Below are positions 1-8,941 of a stretch of 64,000 nt of DNA, piece by piece. The position numbers were made by a program, and so were the translations under genes. Origin of the DNA: Alkalihalobacillus sp. LMS39 (lineage in GTDB: Bacteria > Bacillota > Bacilli > Bacillales > Bacillaceae_F). The first letter of the stretch is position 1. Each line of letters begins with the position of its first letter. Below the pieces are notes generated by a model that searched no databases, was not told the DNA's origin, and worked only from the letters and a program-made list of their open reading frames with translations. The stretch spans positions 4,601,171 through 4,665,170 of the forward strand of contig NZ_CP093300.1 in NCBI RefSeq assembly GCF_022812285.1, in the 5' to 3' direction.

Positions 1-627
1 AAGATCATGTTTTATCGCAAATACAGCCAGTTGTGTTCGGTCTCGTAAATCTAGCTTTTGTAAAATATGACTCATATGGTTTTTCACCGTGCCTATTGAT
101 AAATGTAGGATTTTAGAAATTTCTTCATTGTTTTTTCCTTCGGCGACGAGTTGGACAATGGCTAATTCCCGGTCGGTTAATGAAGCAATGACAGGGGGGA
201 CGGTTTGCTTTTTTTGCAATTTTGGTAAAATTCGATTCGCAATGCCTTCTCCAAGCAATACTCCACCATTTAAACATGTTCGAATCGATTGAATCATTTG
301 CTCAGGCTCGGTATCTTTTAATAGATAGCCTTTTACCCCTAACTGCAGCGCATCAATGATGTAGTCATCATCATCAAACGTTGTGAGCATGACGATTTTT
401 ATTGTCGGCCATAGCGTTAGCATTTCTTTTGCAGCGTCAAGACCATTCATCACAGGCATTCTTATATCCATTAGCACTAAGTCGACTGGCTCCTTTTGCA
501 AGAAGGCAATTGCTTCTTGTCCATTGCTCACATCGCCGATGACTTTCATTTGTCCGTAATGTTCTAGCATCATTTTTAACCCTTGTCGTACGAGAAGCTG
601 GTCTTCCACAAGCAAAATTGTTGTCAT
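1..627 (-). CDS. NarL/LuxR-family response regulator (C-terminus beyond window edge)
   Basis: This is a two-component DNA-binding response regulator. It starts at ATG 627 (first residues MTTILLVEDQ) behind the RBS GGAGGGGAG and is still open at base 1, so 209 residues are visible. The receiver domain covers about residues 1-120, with the phospho-acceptor Asp54 in LVLMDIRMP and the conserved Lys in GYLLKDT. A LuxR-type helix-turn-helix (LTDRELAIVQL...GTVKNHMSHIL) follows at about 145-205. The kinase gene lies immediately upstream with one base between its stop and this ATG, so the two are co-transcribed and translationally coupled. The layout is that of the DesR/LiaR/YvfU class. The target genes cannot be read from the sequence. 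Confidence 0.93.
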   Translation of the reverse strand, partial: MTTILLVEDQLLVRQGLKMMLEHYGQMKVIGDVSNGQEAIAFLQKEPVDLVLMDIRMPVMNGLDAAKEMLTLWPTIKIVMLTTFDDDDYIIDALQLGVKGYLLKDTEPEQMIQSIRTCLNGGVLLGEGIANRILPKLQKKQTVPPVIASLTDRELAIVQLVAEGKNNEEISKILHLSIGTVKNHMSHILQKLDLRDRTQLAVFAIKHDL

Positions 628-628
628 G

Positions 629-1750
629 TTACTCCCCTCCTTGGATTGGTAATTTACATTGAAGAATGAACGTTTCTCCTTGTGTCGTCAGGGCAAGATA
701 GCCTCCACATTGTTCAACTCTTTGTCTCATTGTCGTTAAACCAAAACCTTCATGGATTGTGTTTGTCGTCACCCGCTCATTCTGTATTTCAACGACAAGC
801 CAGTTGTTTTCTTCAATCGTTAAATAAATTGACACCTTTTTCTCTTTCGCATGTTTCATTACATTTGTTAACGCTTCTTGGACAGTGCGATAAAAGACGA
901 CGGCTTGCTCTCGGTTTAATTGAAGCTTATGGACACCTGGTTTCACTGTCATTTCAATATGAAACTGCTGCTCGAGTTCATAACGTTTGAGTAATTGAAT
1001 GACGGCTGGTACTCCACTTACAGGCTCATCGTATAATTTGTGAACGGATTGTCTTGTTGTCGATAATGTTTCCCGGGCAAGATTTTTTGCCTGTTCGACT
1101 GCAGTTTTCCCTTCTGGTTTGTCATATTGAATAAGCGCTCCTTCTAGCTGCATCACTAATGCGGCTAAGGAGTGCCCTAAAGAATCATGAAGATTTCTTG
1201 CTATCCGTTGACGTTCCTCTTCTTTAATTTGAATCGTAAGCCCGTCGACTTTATATTTCTGTTGTTTATATTCTCGCAAAACACCTCGGTACATCGCTTC
1301 TTTTTCTTTTGCTTCTTGTTTCCACCTTTGCTGCAAATACCATTGAAGGAGAAAAACAAGATATAAGATTGCGATATAACTAGCTTCTATATACGTATGA
1401 ACGGCCGCTACCGTTGCAATTATGACGATGGATTGTATTATAACGGGAATGAATAGCGTTTTCCTAGTATGCCCGCTGTCATAGGACAAATAAAAAAGTT
1501 TCATTGTGATATAAATAAAGACCACTAGTATATTGGATATAGTCCATGTGATGTAAACAAGAAAACTAACATGGAGCAATTCCAAACTGACTTTCCCTCG
1601 TTCACTTTTAATAAGAGGGAGAAGCACTGAACATAAAAATAAGCCTGTACAGGCAAATAAAAGCAGTGGATTTCCTTCTCCCCAACTACTAACCGCTATA
1701 ATGATAATGCCAAAACTAATAACGAGATGAAACCAAAGTCTATGATTCAC
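629..1750 (-). CDS. Sensor histidine kinase, HisKA_3/NarX-DesK class
   Basis: Membrane histidine kinase of 373 aa with a GTG start at 1750 behind AGAGGGAC. About five hydrophobic segments fill residues 1-140 with no large extracellular loop, which suggests that it senses the membrane or an intramembrane signal. A short coiled linker follows, then the HisKA_3 dimerisation box RQRIARNLHDSLGHSLAAL with phospho-acceptor His188. The ATPase has its N-box in QEALTNVMKHA and its G-box in GFGLTTMRQRV. It forms an operon with the response regulator downstream. It resembles DesK, LiaS and YvfT in architecture, but I cannot assign it to one of them. Confidence 0.92.
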   Translation of the reverse strand: MNHRLWFHLVISFGIIIIAVSSWGEGNPLLLFACTGLFLCSVLLPLIKSERGKVSLELLHVSFLVYITWTISNILVVFIYITMKLFYLSYDSGHTRKTLFIPVIIQSIVIIATVAAVHTYIEASYIAILYLVFLLQWYLQQRWKQEAKEKEAMYRGVLREYKQQKYKVDGLTIQIKEEERQRIARNLHDSLGHSLAALVMQLEGALIQYDKPEGKTAVEQAKNLARETLSTTRQSVHKLYDEPVSGVPAVIQLLKRYELEQQFHIEMTVKPGVHKLQLNREQAVVFYRTVQEALTNVMKHAKEKKVSIYLTIEENNWLVVEIQNERVTTNTIHEGFGLTTMRQRVEQCGGYLALTTQGETFILQCKLPIQGGE

Positions 1751-1802
1751 GTCCCTCTTCTTCCTAACCTTTAAGTATAGTTAGTTAAATCATATCATAA
1801 AA

Positions 1803-1846
1803 AAAGAAATAACAGTTTTAGAATTACCTAAAACTGTTATTTCTTT
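1803..1846 (-). terminator. Bidirectional intrinsic terminator after spoIIQ
   Basis: A perfect 19-bp inverted repeat (arms 1803-1821 and 1828-1846, 6-base loop) is followed on the minus strand by a run of T. It ends the spoIIQ transcript and separates it from the two-component operon. The A-rich and T-rich flanks would allow it to work in both directions. Confidence 0.85.
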
Positions 1847-1863
1847 GTGTTTGTGGGGTGGAC

Positions 1864-1891
1864 AGGTGTCTTTTTGCGGTGTCAGACACCT
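1864..1891. other. Short inverted repeat AGGTGTCT...AGACACCT
   Basis: An 8-bp inverted repeat with an internal extra GGTGTC lies between the spoIIQ stop and its terminator. It has no T-tract of its own. It may be a small dispersed element or an RNA-stabilising hairpin in the spoIIQ 3' UTR. No function can be assigned. Confidence 0.4.
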
Positions 1892-1913
1892 TTTCCCGTT
1901 TATTTCCCACATA

Positions 1914-2744
1914 TTATCTTTCTTCAACTTCGCTGCTGTCTTCTTCTTTTTCATCGTCTTTTGGCTTATCTTCTTTAGGTTCTTCTTCTTTTGGCTCTTC
2001 TTCTTTTGGCTCGTCTTCTTCAGGCATGTCACCAATAATAGAATCTACCGTTTTGTCGATGTAGTCTACTGGGTTGACAGCTTGCCCGTTATGACGGACT
2101 TCAAAATGAACATGAATCCCAGCATCACTGTTATATAAACTGCGACCCGCTTGTCCAAGAATCTCCCCTTGGCTAATGGATTGTCCTTCTTCTACTTTAA
2201 TTGAATCTAAGCTTTGATAGTGTGTCGCTACACCATCTTCATGTTGAATCTCAACAACATAGCCTAATAGCTCATCTTTTTCCGCTTTGACAACTGTTCC
2301 GCTTAGAGCAGCAGTAACATCAAATGATTCACCGTTTTCTTTCGCTAAATCAATTCCTGTGTTTGGACGGTAAGTATTATCGTAATATACGAGAGCGGCT
2401 TGTTGTTCTTCTGGACTAGCATCATAGTCAAAGAAGTTTCCAATGATTTCAACTTCTTCTTCTTCAGCAATTGGCATTATCATCGTTTCACTTGTTCCTA
2501 CAACTGGTACTGCATCTTCAAAGTCAGTCATTCCTGGACTTGGTTGACCTTGTTCATTAAAGTCATCCGTCGGCAGTGCTGTATCGTTTCCACCTTGTAA
2601 CATGAAAAATACGCTTAAAACAACCGCTGCGGCTCCTAAATAAACTGCAGGTACAATCCATCTTTTACGTAAAAAACGTTGTACATTAAATGACTGCGTT
2701 TCTCTTGATTGATTAGAAGATTGATTTTTTTCTTCTTCTCTCAT
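1914..2744 (-). CDS. spoIIQ: Stage II sporulation protein SpoIIQ (degenerate LytM/M23 domain)
   Basis: SpoIIQ is made in the forespore under sigma-F and binds mother-cell SpoIIIAH to hold the two membranes together during engulfment. This 276-aa protein has a cytoplasmic start, one membrane segment (about 29-50) and an M23/LytM domain (about 115-220). In active M23 enzymes the first zinc ligand is the His of HxxxD. Here the motif is NTGID, with Asn128 in place of His, whereas HVH (His211, His213) is kept, so the domain should lack peptidase activity, as in B. subtilis SpoIIQ. The tail (about 235-276) is a Glu/Lys/Pro repeat (EEEPKEEEPKED). Position next to spoIID and murAA matches B. subtilis. 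A possible sigma-F -35 GTATA lies at 2844-2848, but its -10 is poor. Confidence 0.92.
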   Translation of the reverse strand: MREEEKNQSSNQSRETQSFNVQRFLRKRWIVPAVYLGAAAVVLSVFFMLQGGNDTALPTDDFNEQGQPSPGMTDFEDAVPVVGTSETMIMPIAEEEEVEIIGNFFDYDASPEEQQAALVYYDNTYRPNTGIDLAKENGESFDVTAALSGTVVKAEKDELLGYVVEIQHEDGVATHYQSLDSIKVEEGQSISQGEILGQAGRSLYNSDAGIHVHFEVRHNGQAVNPVDYIDKTVDSIIGDMPEEDEPKEEEPKEEEPKEDKPKDDEKEEDSSEVEER

Positions 2745-2867
2745 TTCTCATCACCTCGTCAACCATTCTGATCAAATCTAAGAGATTCTATACATTACCT
2801 GAAAAATTTTTTTAGATTTATTTTTCGACAAAGAGTATGAAAATATACATTTTCAAAAAAAATTAAA

Positions 2868-3290
2868 GAAAAACGCGGGAGCTTCTTTTCATTTCAATCG
2901 ATGTGCGGAGCCCTGCCCGCTTTTGAAAGTGAACCCCAAGTGCTATTCTTGCGGAGAAACGCGCAAGTGCGCACCCTTTGCTCTTCTTTAATAATCTTTC
3001 AAAGCTTCGCTGCTAGCCCAAAATTTTTATTCTCCCTCATTTGTCTCATTTTTGCGGTCAGAGCAGCCGTTATTTGTGAACAAGATACGGGTTTCCGTTT
3101 TTTAGCGGCCACAGGAGCGCTTATTCATGCAAAAGCAACTCTATTCCTAGCGATATATTATGATTAACTGCTCCTGTGTCCGCCAACGTTCCAAAACGCT
3201 AGTAATGTTCACAGATAACGGTTTTCATGGCCGCTTACTACATAAACAACAAAATCGCTAACTCGATAAACTCGACCCAAGTGACTATTT
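2868..3290. repeat. Composite dispersed repeat, copy 1 (arm plus hairpin core)
   Basis: This gene-free stretch between spoIID and spoIIQ is a repeat, not a gene. Bases 2868-3029 carry the arm sequence GAAAAACGCGGGAGC ... CCCTGCCCGCTTTT ... CAAAGCTTCGCTGCTAG. Bases about 3053-3270 carry a core that is nearly identical to about 31115-31328. A short third piece of the arm recurs at 3310-3340. The core contains a long two-part inverted repeat (separate entry). No reading frame here looks like a gene. Confidence 0.8.
3067..3221. repeat. 155-nt hairpin core of the composite repeat, copy 1
   Basis: Outer arms CCGTTATTTGTGAACA (3067-3082) and TGTTCACAGATAACGG (3206-3221) pair with one mismatch or G-U. 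Inner arms GCGGCCACAGGAGC (3105-3118) and GCTCCTGTGTCCGC (3170-3183) pair with one mismatch. The same arms at the same spacing occur at 31125-31279. It could be a structured RNA or a non-autonomous mobile element. Confidence 0.75.
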
Positions 3291-3309
3291 TATTTTTCCT
3301 AAACAATAA

Positions 3310-3340
3310 GAAAAACACGGGAGCTTCGCTGCTAGACCAA
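3310..3340 (+). repeat. Short fragment of the GAAAAACGCGGGAGC arm repeat
   Basis: The sequence GAAAAACACGGGAGCTTCGC and the following GCTAG reproduce both ends of the arm at 2868-3029 with the middle missing. It closes the composite repeat on its right side, so the core is flanked by arm sequence on both sides. Confidence 0.6.
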
Positions 3341-3388
3341 TTTTTTTTATAATAAACTTATTTTCTTTGCAATAATCACACAACAAAA

Positions 3389-3420
3389 AGCCAGTTCTCC
3401 TCAATAAAGAAGAACTGACT
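3389..3420 (-). terminator. Intrinsic terminator after spoIID
   Basis: Inverted repeat with arms AGCCAGTTCT and AGAACTGACT (one G-U pair), followed on the minus strand by TTTTTG. It lies ten bases beyond the spoIID stop. Confidence 0.8.
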
Positions 3421-3430
3421 TCGATTCCTT

Positions 3431-4453
3431 TTATTCACCACTATGAGCCATTAAAGCCCCAACAAAAGGTTCAACCGTTGTTAATGAGACACCATTGTAA
3501 TAATGGTCGATGATTTCTTTATATGTTTTTCCTTCTTTCGCCATGCCTTCCGCACCATATTGACTCATGCCCACTCCATGGCCCCAACCTCTTGTTACAA
3601 ATGTAATTGTATTTCCGTTTCGGTGCCATTGAAAATCACTTGAATCCAACCCTAGTGCCTCACGAACGTCACGACCACTAATTTCTTTATTATTAATGAT
3701 TACTTTGGCCACACGGTTTCCGGATGTACGAGAAACAATTTCACCGATTTCATCACCAGGTGGAAGCGTAACACCAAGTTTTGTTTCCATGTCTTGAACC
3801 GTTATTTGCGTTTGACCTTCATATCGAGGAGATTCTTTATCCCATGGACTTTCTACACTACGTAAATAAGGAATCTCTCCTGTCCAATATTCTTCTGAAT
3901 TCTCGGTATAACCATTACTCGTTGAAAAAAACAACGCTTCAATTGGCTCACCTTCAAATGTAAGGACCTCTCCTTGTGTAGCATATACCGCTTGGCGTAT
4001 TTTATTCATATTCGCTTCATAATCAGACCATTTTGCTTTGAGCTCTTCTGGGCTATGATACACTTGGTACATTTCCGTATCATTAACAGTCGCTCCGTCT
4101 GGCAATTTACGGTCGTCCTTACCATTCGGATTTAACATATGTCGTACGATATACGTCCTTGCTGCAATCGCTTGTGCCTTTAATGCTTCAGGTTCAAAGT
4201 TCGGACCCATTTCAGAAGCTACGACCCCAATAACATATTCCTCAAGTCCAATTTCTTCAATGGTGTCTTGTTTACTTCGGAACACAGCTACACTAATATT
4301 ATTTGTTGGCACAGACTCGGTGGACACCTCTGCCACCGCTTGATGAGTGGGTTGGGTTGTTTCTGGGTTGTTTGTTAAAAAGATGACAAGCATTGTAGGT
4401 AGAATTAAAATTACGGTCGCTAGTATTACGCCAATCACTAGTAGTCGTTTCAT
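3431..4453 (-). CDS. spoIID: Stage II sporulation protein SpoIID (lytic transglycosylase)
   Basis: SpoIID is a mother-cell membrane enzyme that cleaves glycan strands in the DMP engulfment complex. The 340-aa product has an N-terminal membrane anchor (about 5-28) and then the SpoIID/LytB domain. The conserved stretch LEEYVIGVVASEMGP holds the Glu expected to be catalytic, and ALKAQAIAARTYIVR follows it. The C-terminus has the family signature RGWGHGVGMSQYGA. Length and motifs match the B. subtilis protein (343 aa). A sigma-E-like -10 lies 40 bases upstream. It has its own terminator and lies between murAA and spoIIQ. Confidence 0.95.
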   Translation of the reverse strand: MKRLLVIGVILATVILILPTMLVIFLTNNPETTQPTHQAVAEVSTESVPTNNISVAVFRSKQDTIEEIGLEEYVIGVVASEMGPNFEPEALKAQAIAARTYIVRHMLNPNGKDDRKLPDGATVNDTEMYQVYHSPEELKAKWSDYEANMNKIRQAVYATQGEVLTFEGEPIEALFFSTSNGYTENSEEYWTGEIPYLRSVESPWDKESPRYEGQTQITVQDMETKLGVTLPPGDEIGEIVSRTSGNRVAKVIINNKEISGRDVREALGLDSSDFQWHRNGNTITFVTRGWGHGVGMSQYGAEGMAKEGKTYKEIIDHYYNGVSLTTVEPFVGALMAHSGE

Positions 4454-4492
4454 GCCAAACCCCCATCTTACCTTTGATTATTGTTCTTACAT

Positions 4493-4500
4493 ATTTTATG
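4493..4500 (-). promoter_or_regulatory. Sigma-E-like -10 element of spoIID
   Basis: On the minus strand the octamer CATAAAAT fits the sigma-E -10 consensus CATANANT and lies about 40 bases before the spoIID ATG. The -35 region (TCTATTTT) is only a weak match. B. subtilis spoIID is sigma-E dependent, which agrees. Confidence 0.45.
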
Positions 4501-4611
4501 TAGGCTTGGCATAAAATAGAACGAGTTCTTTTTGTATTTCTTTGTAATGAAACTGTAAAATTGTAAAAGGTATAAAGGCTCTTTCGTAAAATATATATGA
4601 AGTAACAAAGA

Positions 4612-4642
4612 AAAGTCTGACACTAGGAATGTGCCAGACTTT
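4612..4642 (-). terminator. Intrinsic terminator after murAA
   Basis: Arms AAAGTCTG and CAGACTTT with an inner CAC/GTG pairing, followed on the minus strand by TTTTCTTTG. It lies just beyond the murAA stop and separates murAA from spoIID. Confidence 0.8.
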
Positions 4643-4647
4643 GTTGT

Positions 4648-5973
4648 TTATACTAAGTTGGTGTTCATTTTTAATGGAGCGGGAGCCTCTAAGTTCTCAA
4701 GCTCTTCTTTGACAACTTCGTCAATGCGTTCTACATTGGCTCCTAGTTGTTGTAACTTTTCTGGTAAATCAACATAACCACGGTCAATATGCTTTAATTC
4801 AACGACGCGGGTAACACCATCTGCGACAAGACCGGCTAACACAAGAGCAGCTCCTGCACGTAAATCAGTTGCTGATACTTCAGCACCTTGTAAACGTGAT
4901 GGCCCGCTAATAATAGCAGATCGACCTTCAATCTTAATATTACCGTTCATCCGACGGAATTCTTCCACATGCATAAAGCGGTTTTCAAATACCGTTTCTG
5001 TAATGACACTTGTGCCATTCGCATGAAGAAGTAAGGTCATCATTTGTGCTTGCATATCAGTTGGAAACCCTGGGTGTGGCATTGTTTTAATGTCAACCGG
5101 CTTTAATAAGTCAGGACCGATGACACGAATACCTGTAGGTTCTTCTATAATCGTAACCCCCATTTCTTCCATTTTAGCTATTAATGGACGTAAATGTTCA
5201 GACATAGCTCCTTCAACTAATACATTGCCTTTTGTAATAGCAGCAGCCACCATAAAAGTTCCTGCTTCTATTCGATCAGGGATTACTGTATGCTCAGCGC
5301 CGTGTAACTCATTGACTCCATCAATTCGAATTGTACCTGTTCCTGCACCGCGAACTTTTGCACCCATTGCATTTAAATAATTCGCTAAGCAGACAATTTC
5401 AGGTTCTTCTGCCACGTTCTCAATAATTGTTGTACCTTTTGCCATAACAGCAGCCATCATAATGTTTTCTGTCGCCCCTACACTAGGGAAGTCAAGGTAA
5501 ATTTTTGCTCCTTGAAGTTGGCCTTCGATACTCGCTTCGATAAATCCATTACCGATAGTCACTTCCGCTCCCATCGCTTCAAAACCTTTAAGATGTTGAT
5601 CGATCGGGCGAGATCCAATAGCACAACCACCTGGCAAAGCAATTCGTGCATGACCCACTCTTGCTAATAGTGGACCCATTACTAAAAAAGACGCTCGCAT
5701 TTTTCTTACATACTCAAATGGTGCTTCTGTTTTGAGTGTTTTTTCTGCATTCACTTTAAACTGACCATCTTCATACTCAACGTCAATGTTTAGATTTCGT
5801 AAAACTTCCTTCACCGTGTATACATCAGCCAGAGACGGCACATCATATATGGTGCTAGTGCCACGACTTGCAAGAATCGATGCAGCTATGACAGGCAGTA
5901 CAGCATTTTTTGCTCCTTCAACCTTGACGGAGCCTTTGAGTTGCCTGCCGCCTTGGACTATAATTTTTTCCAA
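4648..5973 (-). CDS. murAA: UDP-N-acetylglucosamine 1-carboxyvinyltransferase MurAA
   Basis: MurA transfers enolpyruvate from PEP to UDP-GlcNAc, the first committed step of peptidoglycan synthesis, in the cytoplasm. The 441-aa protein shows the substrate-binding KN pair ([13 protein letters not shown], Lys22-Asn23) and the catalytic, fosfomycin-targeted Cys117 in [17 protein letters not shown] second MurA paralogue is present at 53244-54530. The neighbours ywmB upstream and spoIID downstream identify this copy as the MurAA orthologue. The gap to ywmB is 42 bp, consistent with one operon. Confidence 0.97.
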   Translation of the reverse strand: MEKIIVQGGRQLKGSVKVEGAKNAVLPVIAASILASRGTSTIYDVPSLADVYTVKEVLRNLNIDVEYEDGQFKVNAEKTLKTEAPFEYVRKMRASFLVMGPLLARVGHARIALPGGCAIGSRPIDQHLKGFEAMGAEVTIGNGFIEASIEGQLQGAKIYLDFPSVGATENIMMAAVMAKGTTIIENVAEEPEIVCLANYLNAMGAKVRGAGTGTIRIDGVNELHGAEHTVIPDRIEAGTFMVAAAITKGNVLVEGAMSEHLRPLIAKMEEMGVTIIEEPTGIRVIGPDLLKPVDIKTMPHPGFPTDMQAQMMTLLLHANGTSVITETVFENRFMHVEEFRRMNGNIKIEGRSAIISGPSRLQGAEVSATDLRAGAALVLAGLVADGVTRVVELKHIDRGYVDLPEKLQQLGANVERIDEVVKEELENLEAPAPLKMNTNLV

Positions 5974-6015
5974 CGTATTCCCCTCCGCGTCTAGAAATTA
6001 AGCGTCTCTTTTATA

Positions 6016-6762
6016 TTAATATTCAGTCGTTATTATAGGCGTGCCAATTGTCACTCTTGTTTTTGCGCCCAATCCTTCTGGGCTAGTTCGTAGAGCAACC
6101 TGTACGTTCATTTTTTTGTTGTTTGTCACTATGTGGTCTGCCCAATTTTCATTATATGCAGATACCGATACAAACGTTTCCTCTTTTATTTGTTCAATTT
6201 TTTCTGCAGATAACTCAGATAAAAGCGTTTCAGCGGATTCATGTAGATTATCGGAATAATCGATGTTTCCTTGAACAGTAGAGAAGATTTCTGGTTTTTG
6301 TGAAAACAAAACTTGTGTGCGTGATTCTAAAGATGGTTCGAAACTGTCCCATAACGAGGTAGTCCATTGTTGTCCCTGGACTTCATAAATGATGTACATG
6401 TTGTATTGCCCACCAGACGGATAAGCAAGAACGGTAACTTGTTCATTCATTGCGATTTGAGGATGTTGCTTTGTTCCTGTCACTTTCCAATGCTCTTCTT
6501 TTTCTATATTTGTTGGAAAGTCCCAATCGAATTCCGGCTCAATGTCCATCAATGATTCCACTTTATCGGTGTAATCTTGAAGACCTGAAACAAAATCATG
6601 TTCTCCTCTTACATACAGTTTCCAGTTTGATACTTCAATTTCATTTGATTGCATTACTGTGGTTATCTCTTCTATTTGTAATGCGACTTCAGCTTCCCCA
6701 TTTGCATACACTGTTGTCGTCAACAAAATGACAAGTGTAAAAATTAACAATCCGTACTTCAT
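6016..6762 (-). CDS. ywmB: YwmB family protein (DUF1779)
   Basis: Predicted secreted or membrane-attached protein of 248 aa with a signal-like N-terminus (MKYGLLIFTLVILLTTTVYA). I assign it to the YwmB family from its length, its start and its fixed position between ywzB and murAA in Bacillus. The B. subtilis homologue has no defined biochemical role to my knowledge. No catalytic motif is visible. It probably shares a transcript with murAA. Confidence 0.85.
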   Translation of the reverse strand: MKYGLLIFTLVILLTTTVYANGEAEVALQIEEITTVMQSNEIEVSNWKLYVRGEHDFVSGLQDYTDKVESLMDIEPEFDWDFPTNIEKEEHWKVTGTKQHPQIAMNEQVTVLAYPSGGQYNMYIIYEVQGQQWTTSLWDSFEPSLESRTQVLFSQKPEIFSTVQGNIDYSDNLHESAETLLSELSAEKIEQIKEETFVSVSAYNENWADHIVTNNKKMNVQVALRTSPEGLGAKTRVTIGTPIITTEY

Positions 6763-6864
6763 ATTTATATGCCCCTCTCCGTAACATAACGACGTTATTA
6801 GTTACATTTTTTCCAGAGAGGGACTTTGCATACATGGAAGTTGTAGTCAACAATCGACAAACCT

Positions 6865-7098
6865 TTAAAATAAATGACGAAGCATTGTCGACCAGCTTAA
6901 ATATTCAAGAAAAAAGCTGCTCACAAGATGAGAGATAGCAATTGAAAGTAAAATCATGAGCGTTTTTGCTTTAGCACCGTTAGGGTCTTTTACAAACAAA
7001 TCAAACTTAAATGATTGTAAGGCCCACCACGTCGTTGCTAAAAAAAACAAATTCACAACAATATGTAATAAAGCCTGTTGCCCAAAGCTGTCTACCAC
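6865..7098 (-). CDS. ywzB: YwzB family small membrane protein (DUF1146)
   Basis: A 77-aa protein with two hydrophobic segments (about 8-27 and 44-65) joined by a charged loop (KFDLFVKDPNGAKAK). The DUF1146 family is fixed at this position beside ywmB/murAA in Bacillaceae. The start is GTG 7098 with AAAGGAG at good spacing. Function unknown. In B. subtilis the gene directly follows atpC; here the nuo cluster and an IS lie between them. Confidence 0.85.
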   Translation of the reverse strand: MVDSFGQQALLHIVVNLFFLATTWWALQSFKFDLFVKDPNGAKAKTLMILLSIAISHLVSSFFLEYLSWSTMLRHLF

Positions 7099-7404
7099 AA
7101 TAAAAACTCCTTTTACATCAATACTGATTCCTTTAGTAACTATAAGGGATCATCCTTTTCCAAGAGAAGAGACCTATTTCCCATAAATGCATAAAGCAAT
7201 CCATCTTTCATATTACCCGAATCTCATGTAAAAATCTACATTTCCTCGGAAATTATTCTATGAAATGACAAAGAAAACCGGGACAAAAGCAATATCCCAA
7301 AATTTTCATATTATGAAACCGTAGTTTTGTTTTCAAACTATTCTTATGTTACACGTTCTTTCTCTATTGTGTATCGGTCTAATGTCCTAAGTTTTTGACA
7401 AAAT
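7099..7404. other. Intergenic region between nuoN and ywzB
   Basis: About 300 bases with no credible gene. The part next to ywzB holds its RBS (AAAAGGAG). I see no clear sigma-A promoter with 17-bp spacing and no RNA gene. Confidence 0.5.
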
Positions 7405-7436
7405 AAAAAACGAAGCCATAATGGCTCCGTTTTTTT
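7405..7436 (-). terminator. Intrinsic terminator of the nuo operon
   Basis: Arms AAAAAACGAAGCC and GGCTCCGTTTTTT form a stem with one internal mismatch directly after the nuoN stop. The minus strand continues with TTTTTTATTTT. Confidence 0.85.
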
Positions 7437-7437
7437 C

Positions 7438-8937
7438 TTAGCGTTGTAAGATTTGACTAATATCAAAATGTGTAGCAAAAAAGTCTAATGCCAGGTTCGG
7501 GAACAAACCTAACCCTAATGTCCCTACTCCTGCCAATATTAGAACAACATACATGCCAACAGGAACTTTAAATGGTTCTTTCTGTTGAACAGGTCGGAAA
7601 TACATTTGTCCCATAATTCGGAAATAGTAAAAGTAAGAAACGACAGATGTCGCAATCATAATCGCAACTAGCCAGTAATATTGTTGCACAACTGCACCAA
7701 GGAAAATGTAATACTTACCTATAAACCCAGCAGTTACTGGAATTCCTGCTAACGAAAGAAGGAATAATCCCATGAATAATGCGGTAATCGGTGAACGTTT
7801 CCCTAGGCCAGCAAAACTGCTAATTTGCTCTGATTTAGCTTGGGTTGTAACAAGCTGTAAGACAGCAAATGCACCTAAGTTCATAAACAAGTAAGCAACA
7901 AGGTAAAACCAAATATTTTCAAACATAATGACGTTAAATGTTGCTAATGGTACGAGTAAATATCCAGCTTGTGCAATACTTGAATAAGCAAACATCCGCT
8001 TTACATTGTATTGTCTTAACGCCATCACGTTTCCGATTATCATCGTTAATGCGGCAATCCAGACAATATAGTATTGGGCATCAAATAAAAGTGAGTATCT
8101 CGGGTCAAGACCAGGAGCTGCGATAAAAACAACGATCATAAATCGTAAAATAATCGCAAAGCCAGCTGTTTTTGATACAACACTTAAAAATGCACTTACT
8201 GGAGTCGGTGCGCCTTGATACACATCAGGAGCCCACATATGAAACGGCACCCCTGCAATTTTAAATACTAAGCCAACAAAAACTAAGAAGAAGGCAAAGA
8301 AAGCTAAAAATTGATTTTCTAATACAACAGGTGATGACATTGCCTCGGCAATATCAAACAAGTTCGTATAACCCGTTAATCCGTAAACATAGCTCATCCC
8401 AAACAATGTAATCGCTGTGGCAATTCCGCCGTTCACAACATATTTAAATGCCGATTCATTGGATTGAACATTATGTTTCTTTAATCCTGCCAAAATATAG
8501 GAAGAAAGAGATAATAATTCTAATCCTACAAACAACGTAATCATATCGGCACTTGATGCCATAATCATACCACCAAGTAAAGCTGTTAAAAAGAGGTAGA
8601 AAAACTCCCCTCGGTAAGCAATTTCCTTCTTACCGTAGTCAATAGCCATAATGAGGACAAAGGCAGCACCGACTAACATAATTAATTTAAACGCAATCGA
8701 AAATGAATCTAACCGATACGTATCATATAAAATCATTTGTACGGGTTCGCCTAATTGATTAATTAAAAAGAATAAAGCGATTAAGATCCCGGCAAGCCCG
8801 AACCATGCTAAATAGCGGCGGTCGACTTTATCCTTTAAAAACAAATCAAGGAGTGACAAGAGAGTTGCTACGATAAGGATAGTGAACTCTGGCGCCATGA
8901 TTTGCCATGGGTAACTTAGTAACGTTTCTAAATCCAT
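7438..8937 (-). CDS. nuoN: NADH-quinone oxidoreductase subunit N
   Basis: One of the three antiporter-like membrane subunits of respiratory complex I. It is 499 aa with about 14 predicted membrane helices, and carries the proton-translocation family region (GVPFHMWAPDVYQGAPTPVS) with the conserved Lys/Glu helices. It is the last gene of the nuo cluster and starts four bases after the nuoM stop behind a G-rich RBS. The function is inferred from the family and from the complete membrane arm next to it. Confidence 0.95.
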   Translation of the reverse strand: MDLETLLSYPWQIMAPEFTILIVATLLSLLDLFLKDKVDRRYLAWFGLAGILIALFFLINQLGEPVQMILYDTYRLDSFSIAFKLIMLVGAAFVLIMAIDYGKKEIAYRGEFFYLFLTALLGGMIMASSADMITLFVGLELLSLSSYILAGLKKHNVQSNESAFKYVVNGGIATAITLFGMSYVYGLTGYTNLFDIAEAMSSPVVLENQFLAFFAFFLVFVGLVFKIAGVPFHMWAPDVYQGAPTPVSAFLSVVSKTAGFAIILRFMIVVFIAAPGLDPRYSLLFDAQYYIVWIAALTMIIGNVMALRQYNVKRMFAYSSIAQAGYLLVPLATFNVIMFENIWFYLVAYLFMNLGAFAVLQLVTTQAKSEQISSFAGLGKRSPITALFMGLFLLSLAGIPVTAGFIGKYYIFLGAVVQQYYWLVAIMIATSVVSYFYYFRIMGQMYFRPVQQKEPFKVPVGMYVVLILAGVGTLGLGLFPNLALDFFATHFDISQILQR

Positions 8938-8941
8938 CTCT

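Noticed and set aside
1845-2138. Plus-strand frames opposite the spoIIQ tail
   Set aside because: These are complements of the Glu/Lys-rich tail codons, which read as Phe/Ser-rich frames on the other strand.
2901-3167. An 88-codon plus-strand frame in the spoIID-spoIIQ gap
   Set aside because: It lies within the dispersed composite repeat, is not kept open in the second copy over the same span, and has no RBS.
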